DNA of 64,000 bases, from the NCBI RefSeq assembly GCF_026625725.1, contig NZ_CP113060.1, positions 3,292,001 to 3,356,000 of the forward strand. Reading direction: 5' to 3'. Under the pieces are notes generated by a model. It was given only the letters and a program-made list of their open reading frames with translations, did not search any database and was not told where the DNA came from. Of the stretch, positions 26,133 to 36,019 are shown one piece after another. This DNA comes from Pseudomonas sp. SL4(2022) (GTDB taxonomy: Bacteria; Pseudomonadota; Gammaproteobacteria; Pseudomonadales; Pseudomonadaceae). The translations under genes and the position numbers were made by a program. The stretch's first letter is position 1. The number at the start of each line of letters is the position of its first letter.

Positions 26133-26518
26133 GGCGCGTGGGCGGCTTTACCCTGCTGGAGGTGCTGGTTGCTTTGGCAATTTTCGCCCTGGTCGCCGCC
26201 AGCGTATTGACCGCTAGCGCGCGCAGCCTGCAAACCGCCTCGCGGTTGGAAGAAAAGACCCTGGCCATGTGGATCGCCGACAACCAGCTGGCGGAGTTGC
26301 AGTTGTCGAAGACCCCGGTTGCTGATGGCCGCGACGAGGGTGAGGTGGACTTCGCCGGGCGGCGCTGGCAGTGGCAAAGCGAGGTGCAGGCCACCAGCGA
26401 GGCGGATATGCGCCGCGTCACACTGTGGGTTGCGCCCGCCGAACAGGGGCGTTCGGGCGGCGATGTGCGCGAGCGTTCGGTGGTCAGCCTGAATGGTTTT
26501 CTGGGGGTGACGCCATGA
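26129..26518 (+). CDS. gspI: Minor pseudopilin GspI (XcpV-type)
   Basis: A 129-residue minor pseudopilin. Cleavage is predicted at Gly6-Phe7 (RVGGFTLLEVLVALAIF) with Glu at mature position 5. GspI forms the tip complex with GspJ and GspK. ATGA overlaps join it to gspH upstream and gspJ downstream. Confidence 0.92.
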   Translation: MRRVGGFTLLEVLVALAIFALVAASVLTASARSLQTASRLEEKTLAMWIADNQLAELQLSKTPVADGRDEGEVDFAGRRWQWQSEVQATSEADMRRVTLWVAPAEQGRSGGDVRERSVVSLNGFLGVTP

Positions 26519-27210
26519 GGACAATGCGTGGCTTCACTCTGCTTGAACTACTCATTGCCATCGCCATTTTCGCCCTGCTGGGGCTGGGTACTTACCGCAT
26601 GCTCGACAGCGTATTGCAAACCGACAAGGTCACCCGCGCCCATGAACTGCAATTGCGCGAGCTGGTGCGCGCCATGGCCGCATTCGAGCGTGATGTGCTG
26701 CAGGTGCAGGCCAGGCCCTCGCGTGATCCCTTTGGTGATCCACGCGCCGCCTTGCTCGGTGAAGACCTCGATAACCCAGCCCTGGAGCTGACCCGTAGTG
26801 GCTGGCGCAATCCCTTGGGGCAGTCGCGCTCCGGTCTGCAGCGGGTGCGCTGGCAACTCAGTGGCGAGCAGTGGCAGCGTCAGTACTGGACGGTGCTGGA
26901 TCAAGCGCAGGACAGCCAGCCGCAGGTGCAGCAGGCGCTGGATGGGGTGACCCGGGTGCAATTGCGCTATCTGGATCAGGAGGGCACCTGGCAGACCCGT
27001 TGGCCGCCGTTGGAAAAGAACCCCGACGAAGCGCTCAAAGTTCTGCCTCAAGCCATTGAGCTGGTGTTGCAGCATCGCCGTTATGGCGATCTGCGCCGTG
27101 TGCTGCGCCTGCCTGAAGGTTTGCCAGAGCGTCTGCAGCAAGCACCCGAGCCGAACCCTGACGAGCCCGCCGAACCCGGTGGCGATATTCCCGAGGAGCC
27201 GCGCTCATGA
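26515..27210 (+). CDS. gspJ: Minor pseudopilin GspJ (XcpW-type)
   Basis: A 231-residue tip pseudopilin with cleavage at Gly6-Phe7 (TMRGFTLLELLIAIAIF). ATG at 26515 lies in the gspI stop (ATGA) and places the leader correctly; the open frame extends further upstream inside gspI but lacks support. The C-terminal tail is rich in Pro and Glu. Four-base overlap with gspK. Confidence 0.92.
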   Translation: MRTMRGFTLLELLIAIAIFALLGLGTYRMLDSVLQTDKVTRAHELQLRELVRAMAAFERDVLQVQARPSRDPFGDPRAALLGEDLDNPALELTRSGWRNPLGQSRSGLQRVRWQLSGEQWQRQYWTVLDQAQDSQPQVQQALDGVTRVQLRYLDQEGTWQTRWPPLEKNPDEALKVLPQAIELVLQHRRYGDLRRVLRLPEGLPERLQQAPEPNPDEPAEPGGDIPEEPRS

Positions 27211-28172
27211 GTCGGCAGCGCGGCATGGCGCTGATCACCGTCTTGCTGGTGGTGGCGGTGGTCACAGTGGTCAGCGCCGGGATTATCGCCCGCCAGCAAT
27301 TGTCGATCCGCAGCAGCGCTAACCAGCTGCACGTCCGCCAGGCCTGGCATTACGCCCTGGGCGGCGAAACCCTGGCCAAAGCTATCCTGCAGCGTGACCT
27401 GCGTCAGGGCGATCCACGTGCCCCGATTGATCATCTTGCCGAGATCTGGGCCAAGCCGCAGGCACCGTTCAGCCTGGATGAGGGGGGCACACTGCAGGTG
27501 CAGATCAATGACCCAACGGGGCGTTTCAACCTCAACAGCCTGCTGCGCCAGGGGCAGCCTAACGAGGCTGCACTCGGGCAACTGCGCCGCCTGCTACTCG
27601 GATTGCAGATCGACACGCCTTACGCCGAACGCCTGCTCGACTGGTTGGATGCCGATGACCAGCCCCGCGGTGGTTACGGTGCCGAAGATAACCAGTATCT
27701 GCTGGCGCTGCCGCCTTATCGCGCGGCTAACCGCGAGCTGGCCGATGTGTCCGAGCTGCGCCTGCTGCTGGACATGAACGAGGCGGATTACCAACGCCTG
27801 TTGCCTTATGTCAGCGCTTTACCGGCGGATGCCACCCTCAACGTCAACACCGCCAGCGCACGAGTGCTGGCCAGCCTGGCTGAAGGTCTGCCGCTGAGCA
27901 CGGCGCAAGGGTTGGTCGCCGCGCGAGGCCGTGAGGGTTATCGTGATGTACCGAGCTTTACCGCTCAGCTCGGCGGCCTGCAGGTGCAAAGCCAGGGTCT
28001 GGCAGTGGGTAGTCAATATTTTCAGGTGGTGAGTGAGGTCACGGTTGGCGAGCGCCGGCAGATTCTGCGCAGCACCGTGCAGCGCGCCAATGATGGTCGT
28101 GTTTATGTTCTAGCCCGTGATTTGGGGCAGGGTGCAATGGCGCCAGTGCTTGTCGAGGAAGTGCAACCATGA
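27207..28172 (+). CDS. gspK: Minor pseudopilin GspK (XcpX-type)
   Basis: A 321-residue tip pseudopilin. The leader ends at Gly6-Met7 (SRQRGMALITVLLVVAVV). Mature position 5 is Thr, not Glu, the usual exception of GspK that allows it to cap the pseudopilus. The large domain contains DPTGRFNLNSLL and a helix-hairpin-like LNVNTASARVLASLAEGL segment characteristic of GspK. Overlaps gspJ and gspL by four bases each. Confidence 0.95.
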   Translation: MSRQRGMALITVLLVVAVVTVVSAGIIARQQLSIRSSANQLHVRQAWHYALGGETLAKAILQRDLRQGDPRAPIDHLAEIWAKPQAPFSLDEGGTLQVQINDPTGRFNLNSLLRQGQPNEAALGQLRRLLLGLQIDTPYAERLLDWLDADDQPRGGYGAEDNQYLLALPPYRAANRELADVSELRLLLDMNEADYQRLLPYVSALPADATLNVNTASARVLASLAEGLPLSTAQGLVAARGREGYRDVPSFTAQLGGLQVQSQGLAVGSQYFQVVSEVTVGERRQILRSTVQRANDGRVYVLARDLGQGAMAPVLVEEVQP

Positions 28173-29305
28173 GTCAGACCTATGTATTTCTGCCGCCCGC
28201 CGCCTGTGCTGGCGCGCAGGCTGATCTACCCGTGCAGTGGGTGGCCGACGGGGTCAGCGAAACCCTGGCGTTTGGTGATGCGCAGACGCAGCTTGGCGCC
28301 AGCTGGACCTTGGTGCTGCCCGTTGAGGCGGTAACGGCCTGCGCAGTCACTCTGCCGACGCGCAAAGCCCGTTGGTTACGCCAGGCGCTGCCGTTTGCGG
28401 TGGAGGAGCTGCTCGCCGAAGAAGTCGAGCTGATGCACCTGGCGTTGGGTGAGCAACTGGCTGATGGTCGCCATCGCGTATTTGCCGTACGCCGCAGCTG
28501 GCTGGCCGGTTGGTTGGCATTGTGCCCCACAGCGCCGCAGGCGATTGCCGTGGATGCCGATCTGTTGCCAGGGCCGGGTTCTGCGCTCTTGTCGCTGCAT
28601 GGTCGCTGGTTGCTGGGCGGTGAGAATGTTACGCGGATGGCGCTGCAGGCGCAGGACTGGCCGCAGCTGAGCCCCCTGTGTGTGCAACCGCAGGTGGCCT
28701 GGTGTGATGCGCAGCATTCGGTGCCGCAGCCTGTGGATGAGCGGATGTCGGTTGCCGATCCCTTTGTCTGGCTGGCTCAGCAGCCGCTGCGCAACAACCT
28801 GGCGCAGGGCGAGTTCGCCGTGCAAAGCAGCAACGGCCAGTGGCAACGCTGGCGGCCACTGTTGGGGTTGGTGGGTATGTGGTTGGTGCTGCAGTGGGGC
28901 CTCAATCTGGCGCAGGGCTGGCACCTGCAGCGGCAGGCCGATGAATACGCCGCCGCCAGCGCCGCGTTGTACAAGGAGCTGTTCCCGCAGGACAGCAAGC
29001 TGGTCAATCTGCGTGCGCAGTTTGATCAGCATCTGCAGGTCGGTGCGGGCAGTGGACAAACCCGCTTGCTCGGCTTGCTGGCTCAGGTCAGCGGCGCGCT
29101 GGCTGCCGATGGCGGGCAGGTGCAGATCAGTCAGGTGGATTTCAGCGAGGTGCGCGGCGATTTGGCCATGCAGGTGCAGGCCGCCGGCTTTGCCGAACTG
29201 GAACGTCTGCGTGAACGTTTGCAGGAAAGTGGTCTGGCGGTGCAACTGGGTTCCGCCAGCCGTGAAGGTGCAGGCGTCAGCGCACGCGTGGTGATCGGAG
29301 GATGA
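28169..29305 (+). CDS. gspL: Type II secretion protein GspL (XcpY-type)
   Basis: Bitopic inner-membrane protein that recruits GspE, 378 residues. An actin-like cytoplasmic domain (about 1-225) with WLRQALPFAVEELLAEEVE precedes one transmembrane segment (about 231-250, LVGMWLVLQWGLNL) and a periplasmic ferredoxin-like domain. It overlaps gspK and gspM by four bases each. Confidence 0.93.
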   Translation: MSQTYVFLPPAACAGAQADLPVQWVADGVSETLAFGDAQTQLGASWTLVLPVEAVTACAVTLPTRKARWLRQALPFAVEELLAEEVELMHLALGEQLADGRHRVFAVRRSWLAGWLALCPTAPQAIAVDADLLPGPGSALLSLHGRWLLGGENVTRMALQAQDWPQLSPLCVQPQVAWCDAQHSVPQPVDERMSVADPFVWLAQQPLRNNLAQGEFAVQSSNGQWQRWRPLLGLVGMWLVLQWGLNLAQGWHLQRQADEYAAASAALYKELFPQDSKLVNLRAQFDQHLQVGAGSGQTRLLGLLAQVSGALAADGGQVQISQVDFSEVRGDLAMQVQAAGFAELERLRERLQESGLAVQLGSASREGAGVSARVVIGG

Positions 29306-29823
29306 GTATGGTTTCGCAAGGTAAAGGCTTTACCGCGCAGCTGGATAATTCGCTGTTGCTGCAACGCTGGCGGGCATTGGCGCCACGTGAGCAGTTCGCG
29401 CTTGGCAGCTTGGGCGCGTTTCTGCTGCTGTTGCTGCTTTATCTAACGCTCTGGCAACCGGCTCAGGAGCGCCTGGTCGCAGCGCGCAGTGCGTTTGAAA
29501 CACAGCGTGAATTGAATGCCTACCTGCATAGTCAGGCACCAGCGGCGCGCAATCTGGTCAGCACTCCGCAACAGGCGATTGATCCGGAGCGGCTGCAAGG
29601 CTTGGTCACGGCCACGGCTGCGACCCAGGGTCTGACCATCGAACGCCTGGACAACTCTGGCGACGGCGCCGTGCAGCTCAACCTGCAACCCGCGCCTTTT
29701 GCCCAGTTGCTGCGTTGGTTCACGGTGCTGCAGGAGCAGGGTGTGCAAATCGCCGAAGCCGGGCTGGATCGCGCCGAAGACAATAAGGTGGCTGCTCGGC
29801 TCAGTCTGCGGGTGGCGCAATAA
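29302..29823 (+). CDS. gspM: Type II secretion protein GspM (XcpZ-type)
   Basis: Partner of GspL, 173 residues, with a short cytoplasmic N-terminus, one transmembrane segment (about 33-51, LGAFLLLLLLYLTLW) and a periplasmic domain. It is the last gene of the gspE-M operon; no gspN follows, as in the xcp locus. Identity rests on topology and position. Confidence 0.9.
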   Translation: MSMVSQGKGFTAQLDNSLLLQRWRALAPREQFALGSLGAFLLLLLLYLTLWQPAQERLVAARSAFETQRELNAYLHSQAPAARNLVSTPQQAIDPERLQGLVTATAATQGLTIERLDNSGDGAVQLNLQPAPFAQLLRWFTVLQEQGVQIAEAGLDRAEDNKVAARLSLRVAQ

Positions 29824-29901
29824 GGGTGCGCCGTGCCCTGTGATAGCACCTGGCAAGGGCAGCGTTTTTTGTACTTTTTTAGAAAAACTTGAAGCAGGGT
29901 G

Positions 29902-29930
29902 TTGACTTAGGTGCGGCCCTTGCGTAAATT
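29902..29930 (+). promoter_or_regulatory. tRNA operon promoter
   Basis: TTGACT (29902-29907), 17-bp spacer, TAAATT (29925-29930), followed by a G+C-rich discriminator (TCGCGCCTCG) of the kind found at stringently controlled stable-RNA promoters. It lies 18 bp before the tRNA-Val gene. Confidence 0.8.
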
Positions 29931-29948
29931 TCGCGCCTCGCAAGCAGC

Positions 29949-30024
29949 GGGTGATTAGCTCAGCTGGGAGAGCATCTGCCTTACAAGCAGAGGGTCGGCG
30001 GTTCGATCCCGTCATCACCCACCA
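29949..30024 (+). tRNA. tRNA-Val (anticodon TAC)
   Basis: 76-nt cloverleaf with encoded CCA. Acceptor arms are GGGTGAT and ATCACCC, the D-loop is AGCTCAGCTGGGAGAGC, the anticodon loop is CTTACAA (anticodon TAC) closed by TCTGC and GCAGA, and the T-loop is GGTTCGATCC. First gene of a three-tRNA operon. Confidence 0.97.
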
Positions 30025-30057
30025 CTCTTGTGAAACCGGACGAAAGTCCACCGACGC

Positions 30058-30134
30058 GCAGCGGTAGTTCAGTCGGTTAGAATACCGGCCTGTCACGCCG
30101 GGGGTCGCGGGTTCGAGTCCCGTCCGCTGCGCCA
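30058..30134 (+). tRNA. tRNA-Asp (anticodon GTC), copy 1
   Basis: 77-nt cloverleaf with encoded CCA. Acceptor arms are GCAGCGG and CCGCTGC, the anticodon loop is CTGTCAC (GTC), and the T-arm is GCGGGTTCGAGTCCCGT. It is preceded by a short leader with the hairpin GGAC-GAAA-GTCC (30038-30049). The sequence is identical to copy 2. Confidence 0.97.
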
Positions 30135-30182
30135 TATTTTCCAGCCTGGGTTAGCTCAGGTTGAGATGAAGAAGCCTCAGGG

Positions 30183-30194
30183 CTGATGCATCAG
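30183..30194. other. 12-bp palindrome between the tRNA-Asp copies
   Basis: CTGATGCATCAG is a perfect palindrome in the 98-nt spacer between the two tRNA-Asp genes. It may help tRNA precursor processing or be chance. Confidence 0.25.
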
Positions 30195-30232
30195 ACGAAG
30201 CAAGAGTTCTACGGACGTAAGTCCACCGACAT

Positions 30233-30309
30233 GCAGCGGTAGTTCAGTCGGTTAGAATACCGGCCTGTCACGCCGGGGGTCGCGGGTTCGAGTCCCGTCC
30301 GCTGCGCCA
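30233..30309 (+). tRNA. tRNA-Asp (anticodon GTC), copy 2
   Basis: Identical in sequence to the first tRNA-Asp. The 18-nt leader (30213-30230) differs from that of copy 1 by one base and keeps GGAC/GTCC, so the duplicated unit is about 97 nt (leader plus tRNA). Confidence 0.97.
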
Positions 30310-30318
30310 TATAGGAAG

Positions 30319-30348
30319 CCCGCTGATAGCGATATCAGCGGGTTTTTT
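30319..30348 (+). terminator. Terminator of the tRNA operon
   Basis: Perfect 10-bp stem CCCGCTGATA (30319-30328) and TATCAGCGGG (30333-30342) with loop GCGA, followed by six T (30343-30348). Classical intrinsic terminator ten bases after the last tRNA. Confidence 0.93.
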
Positions 30349-30493
30349 ATTGCCTGTTTTCCGTGGTTTCAGTTGAAGGGACGCCACGCGACAACCTGTC
30401 ATCTTGCATTCATCTGCCTGCTCTAGCTTGATTGGCATGCTCTTTGTTTGTGCAATGAGTGATTGCTGACATATCGAGTGGGAGGAACAGGCA

Positions 30494-30580
30494 ATGGATG
30501 ATTATCAAGAAGAGCTGCTGGAAGCGCGCGCCACCGAGCTGGATGTGCCGGAGCGTGACGAAGACGCCACCGAACTCTGA
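30494..30580 (+). CDS. Small acidic protein, 28 residues
   Basis: A short reading frame with a strong ribosome-binding site, GGGAGG at 30480-30485, nine bases before ATG. It encodes a 28-residue, highly acidic peptide starting MDDYQEELLEAR and ending EDATEL, with about 12 acidic and 3 basic residues and no membrane segment or cysteine. A weak promoter-like pair, TTGATT (30428) and TGCAAT (30451) at 17 bp, lies upstream. It ends 15 bp before the stop codon of the convergent AraC-type gene. I do not recognise a function. The well-placed ribosome-binding site is the main support, and conservation would have to confirm it. Confidence 0.5.
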   Translation: MDDYQEELLEARATELDVPERDEDATEL

Positions 30581-30594
30581 TCCTTTTAGTGCTG

Positions 30595-31632
30595 TTAGAG
30601 CGCTCGGCGCTGCTCGCGGCGATATTCGCCTGGGGTTTGCTGATTCCAGCGTTTGAACGCGCGTTGGAAGGCTTCGGCGGAGGCAAAACCAAGCAGGTAG
30701 GCGATTTCGCCGAAGGCCAGTTCGGTGTCACGGATATAGGCCATGGCCAGGTCGCGGCGGGTGTCGTTGAGGATGCTGCGAAACTGCGTGCCTTCCTCGG
30801 CCAGCTTGCGCCGCAGGGTCCAGGTCGGTAGCTGTAAGCGCGCCGCTACTTCGGCGAGGTCCGGTTCGCGGCCGTGCAGCAGCGGGCCGAGCAACTGAGT
30901 AATGCGCTCGTGCAAGTTGCGGGTGCGGGTCAACTGCGTCAGTTCCCGTTCACAGATTTCTAGCAAGTGCCGCCAGGTGCTCGGACAGTGTTCGGGGTTC
31001 CGTAAGTTCAGGCTCTGCTGGCTCAGGCGCAGCTGGTTGTGCTCACTGGCAAACTCTATTGGGCAGGCAAACAATTCGCTGTACTGCGCAGCATAAACGG
31101 GCGCGGGAAATTCAATCTGCACTTTCTCCACGGGCAGCGTCTGCTGCGCCAGCTTGCTGAGCTGTTGCGTCCAGCTGGCCAGCACCGAGTCGACCACGAA
31201 GCGGTTGTAGGCGTTGTACGGGCTGATCGAATAGAAGCGCAGCCAGGCGCCCTGAGCGTCTTCATGCAGACTGGATTGGCCACGGTAGTTGCTGGCATAC
31301 AGCGGCTCAAAGCGAATCAGCGCGCGCGCCGCTTCCCGCACGGTCGGTGCCTGCATCGCCGTCACGCCAGCCAGGCCCAGTTGGCTCAGGCGGCTGGTTT
31401 GCCCCATCAGCAGGCCAAGGCCGGGTTCGCCGCATTGCTGGATGGCGCTATGGCCCAGGCGCATATAACGCGGGATCGACAGCCGCGCGCGCGGTTCGGC
31501 CAGGCGCGCGGCATCCAGGCCATAACTGTCGAGCAGCGGTTGTGGATCCTGGGCGCAATGGCGCATGGCATCGGCCAGGCTATCGACAAAGCCGACGGAA
31601 AGATCGCCCAGTTTGACCCGTGTGCTTTTCAT
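30595..31632 (-). CDS. AraC family transcriptional regulator
   Basis: A 345-residue regulator with the N-terminal arabinose-binding-like domain of the OruR/ArgR-type subgroup (about 20-200, with YMRLGHSAIQQCGEPGLGLL) and a C-terminal AraC double helix-turn-helix (about 240-340, LAMAYIRDTELAFGEIAYLLGF and FQRAFKRWNQQTPGEYR). ATG at 31632 is chosen because AAGGCAG precedes it. It is divergent from fadH with about 220 bp between starts, so it may control fadH, probably in response to a fatty acid or related metabolite; this is inference. Confidence 0.9.
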   Translation of the reverse strand: MKSTRVKLGDLSVGFVDSLADAMRHCAQDPQPLLDSYGLDAARLAEPRARLSIPRYMRLGHSAIQQCGEPGLGLLMGQTSRLSQLGLAGVTAMQAPTVREAARALIRFEPLYASNYRGQSSLHEDAQGAWLRFYSISPYNAYNRFVVDSVLASWTQQLSKLAQQTLPVEKVQIEFPAPVYAAQYSELFACPIEFASEHNQLRLSQQSLNLRNPEHCPSTWRHLLEICERELTQLTRTRNLHERITQLLGPLLHGREPDLAEVAARLQLPTWTLRRKLAEEGTQFRSILNDTRRDLAMAYIRDTELAFGEIAYLLGFASAEAFQRAFKRWNQQTPGEYRREQRRAL

Positions 31633-31780
31633 TGCCCGGTTCTGCCTTGTTTTGCTCAGGTGGTGCGATGGCGTCAGGGTAGGTAAGTGCCAGGGCTTTG
31701 CCAAGTTGCACTGCTATTTATGATCAATAAGTTGTTATTTTTAGTCATTGAGACGTCCGCCCCGGCTGATTATCGTCTAG

Positions 31781-33886
<2,106 letters not shown>

Positions 33887-33894
33887 TAACAGAC

Positions 33895-33918
33895 GCCCCG
33901 CCTTGTGCGGGGCTTTTT
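33895..33918 (+). terminator. Terminator after fadH
   Basis: Stem GCCCCGC (33895-33901) and GCGGGGC (33907-33913) with loop CTTGT, followed by TTTTT. It lies eight bases after the fadH stop and before the ribosome-binding site of the next gene. Confidence 0.88.
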
Positions 33919-33949
33919 GCATGTGGCTCACAACAATAAGGAGAAGCCC

Positions 33950-34381
33950 GTGACTGAGAATGCTCAACTGCAACCGGCCGCCGCTGCCACCCTGGCGCGC
34001 TGGCACACCCTGATGCAGAACAATGACTTGAGTCCGTTGCCTGAACTCTTGCACCCGCAGGCGGTGTTCCGCTCGCCCATGGCGTACAAGCCTTATGCCG
34101 GCGCACCCGTGGTGTCGCTGATTTTGAATACGGTGAGCAAGGTGTTTGTCGACTTTGCTTACCACCGCGAGCTGGCCAGTGCTGATGGCCTCAACGTGGT
34201 GCTGGAGTTCAGCGCCAAGGTGGGGGAGCGCGAGCTCAAAGGCATCGACATGATTCGCTTTGATGAAAGCGGCAAGATTGTCGATTTCGAAGTAATGGTT
34301 CGCCCCATGAGCGGCCTGCAGGCCTTGGGTGATGAAATGGGCCGACGCCTGGCTCCTTTTCTGGCGGCGGCCAAAGCCTGA
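33950..34381 (+). CDS. NTF2/SnoaL-like domain protein
   Basis: A 143-residue cone-fold protein of the SnoaL/NTF2-like type, with LARWHTLMQNNDLSPLPELLHPQAVFRSPM at the N-terminal helix-strand region and VDFEVMVRPMSGLQAL near the end. The start is GTG at 33950, supported by AAGGAG at 33937-33942. The fold is used by polyketide cyclases, dehydratases and steroid isomerases, so substrate cannot be told. Its place after fadH suggests a link with acyl-CoA or lipid metabolism, though a terminator separates them. Confidence 0.82.
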   Translation: MTENAQLQPAAAATLARWHTLMQNNDLSPLPELLHPQAVFRSPMAYKPYAGAPVVSLILNTVSKVFVDFAYHRELASADGLNVVLEFSAKVGERELKGIDMIRFDESGKIVDFEVMVRPMSGLQALGDEMGRRLAPFLAAAKA

Positions 34382-34646
34382 CGCGTTGCACCAAATCCAT
34401 CACAGTTTCGCCCTGTCGGTCGGTTTTTAGCGGCTGGCTGTCAGGGTGACTGCCAACCCAGTCACATTGCTGGGCTTGGTTTATCCCCTAGACTTGCCTG
34501 AACTAAGGGTGCAGCGTCTGCTCCGCAGGTCTTGCTTGGCCCGTCAGAATGTTGTCAGTCTTGCTATGCGCGCCAATTTTTGCGCAGCATGTGCACGATG
34601 CGTCACAGCTGAGCGGATCGTGCCGTTTCGGCCTAGAGGAAAACCA

Positions 34647-36017
34647 ATGAGCATGCAGAGCAAGCCGCAGATGGTCGAGGCCGTACTGTTCTTCAGTGAG
34701 CGCGGCGGCATCTGCAAGCAAATGTTTTTCCCCGAGTTCGAAGCGCTGCTCGACGGTGTGGTGAACATGCCGGAGTTTGCTGACCAGCAGATGCGTGTGG
34801 CTTATGCGCTGATCAACCCGCGTTTGCTGATCAAGTCACTGGTGTTCTTCTACCTGGATTTCGATGAGAAGGGTGCGCCGGATTCTGGCTGGAACATCCC
34901 TCTGCAGCACCTGGCTGAGCGCGCAGGACGCGGGCCGGACCTGGGGGCTGGGCCGATTCGTCTGGCGTGCCGCAGTCAGTGTCCGGTGTCCTGGCATCAG
35001 ATGCACCTCTGGGACCCGAGCCTGGTACCCGGCAACAATGATCTGGCGTTGCTGCGTGATGTGGTCAAGCGCAACAGCCTGGGTCTGCTGGTGGAAGATG
35101 AACTGCCTGCGGCCGTTGCGCCCGAGCGCTTGCAGATGGCCTCCGAGGACAAATGGTATGCGCCCGATCTGGCGCAGGAAGATGCGCTCAGGGCGAGTGA
35201 CAAGCTTGACCAGGAGCACCGCCTGAAAACGGCGCAGTTGATCAAGCAGCAACGCCTGCGCATCAGCAGCCTGACCCAGCAGCATGAAGAAGAATTGGCC
35301 AAGTTCAAGTTGGCCAGTGACGAGCAGAGCAAGAACCTGCAGGCGCAGATTCAGGGTTTGCATCAGGCCTTGCGCCTGCAGGAAGAGCACAATGCGGCAC
35401 TGAAAGCCCAATTGGCCGCACAGGCTGTGAGTTTCCAGCGGTCCCGCGAGGAAATGACCGCACAACTGCGTGAGCTGGAACGTGATGGGCGCAGTGAAAC
35501 TGACAGCCTGCGTGCCCAGTTCGAGAGCGAGATGCAGGCCAAGATTGCTGCTGCCGTGATCGAGTACAAAGAGCAGATTGCCATTCGTGATGTTGAGCTG
35601 GCCTACCGTAGCGAGCAGGACACCCAGGCGTTACAAGAGATCAACCGGCTCAAGAGCGCTTACACGGAACTGGCCAGCCAGGGTGGCGAGCAGATTCTTG
35701 AGCGTTTGGCCAAGCTCGGCGTGGTGTTTGTGGTCTATCACCCGGGGGCCGGGCACCTGACCATCCCACTGCAGGATATTGCCACCTATCAGGACAATCC
35801 GTTGGCCTATGCCGCGGCCAAGTGTTTTGTCAGTGAACAGCAATACCGGCATTGGCTGGCACACTATCAGCAACCCAGTTGTGAGTCATTGCTGCCCAGT
35901 GGCGAACGCTGTGCCATCCCGATTGACCGTATCGATACGCCCAGCCGGTTTGTCCAGGGTGAATCCAGCTGCTGTGCACGGCACAAGGCCAGTAGCCGTT
36001 TGCGTACTGTCAGTTAG
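34647..36017 (+). CDS. Conserved coiled-coil protein of unknown function
   Basis: A 456-residue soluble protein I cannot assign. An N-terminal globular part (about 1-165) begins with MVEAVLFFSERGGICKQMFF and contains three to four Cys residues. A long helical region follows (about 180-370), rich in Gln, Glu and Arg with heptad-like spacing, consistent with a coiled coil. A C-terminal part (about 370-456) has GVVFVVYHPGAGHLTIPL and two Cys near the end. No signal peptide or membrane segment. ATG at 34647 has AGAGGA upstream. The 265-bp gap before it holds only an inverted repeat, GTGACTG (34446-34452) and CAGTCAC (34459-34465). It ends two bases before the next gene. Confidence 0.75.
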   Translation: MSMQSKPQMVEAVLFFSERGGICKQMFFPEFEALLDGVVNMPEFADQQMRVAYALINPRLLIKSLVFFYLDFDEKGAPDSGWNIPLQHLAERAGRGPDLGAGPIRLACRSQCPVSWHQMHLWDPSLVPGNNDLALLRDVVKRNSLGLLVEDELPAAVAPERLQMASEDKWYAPDLAQEDALRASDKLDQEHRLKTAQLIKQQRLRISSLTQQHEEELAKFKLASDEQSKNLQAQIQGLHQALRLQEEHNAALKAQLAAQAVSFQRSREEMTAQLRELERDGRSETDSLRAQFESEMQAKIAAAVIEYKEQIAIRDVELAYRSEQDTQALQEINRLKSAYTELASQGGEQILERLAKLGVVFVVYHPGAGHLTIPLQDIATYQDNPLAYAAAKCFVSEQQYRHWLAHYQQPSCESLLPSGERCAIPIDRIDTPSRFVQGESSCCARHKASSRLRTVS

Positions 36018-36019
36018 CC

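Noticed and set aside
29949..30309. tRNA cluster as an integration site
   Set aside because: No integrase gene and no repeated tRNA 3' end beyond the tandem tRNA-Asp duplication.
30637..30830. Possible gene on the plus strand opposite the AraC regulator end
   Set aside because: It is a shadow of the helix-turn-helix coding region with no ribosome-binding site.
31706..31735. Promoter for fadH (TTGCAC with TAAGTT)
   Set aside because: Spacing of 16 bp and a poor -10 make it no better than background in this AT-rich gap.
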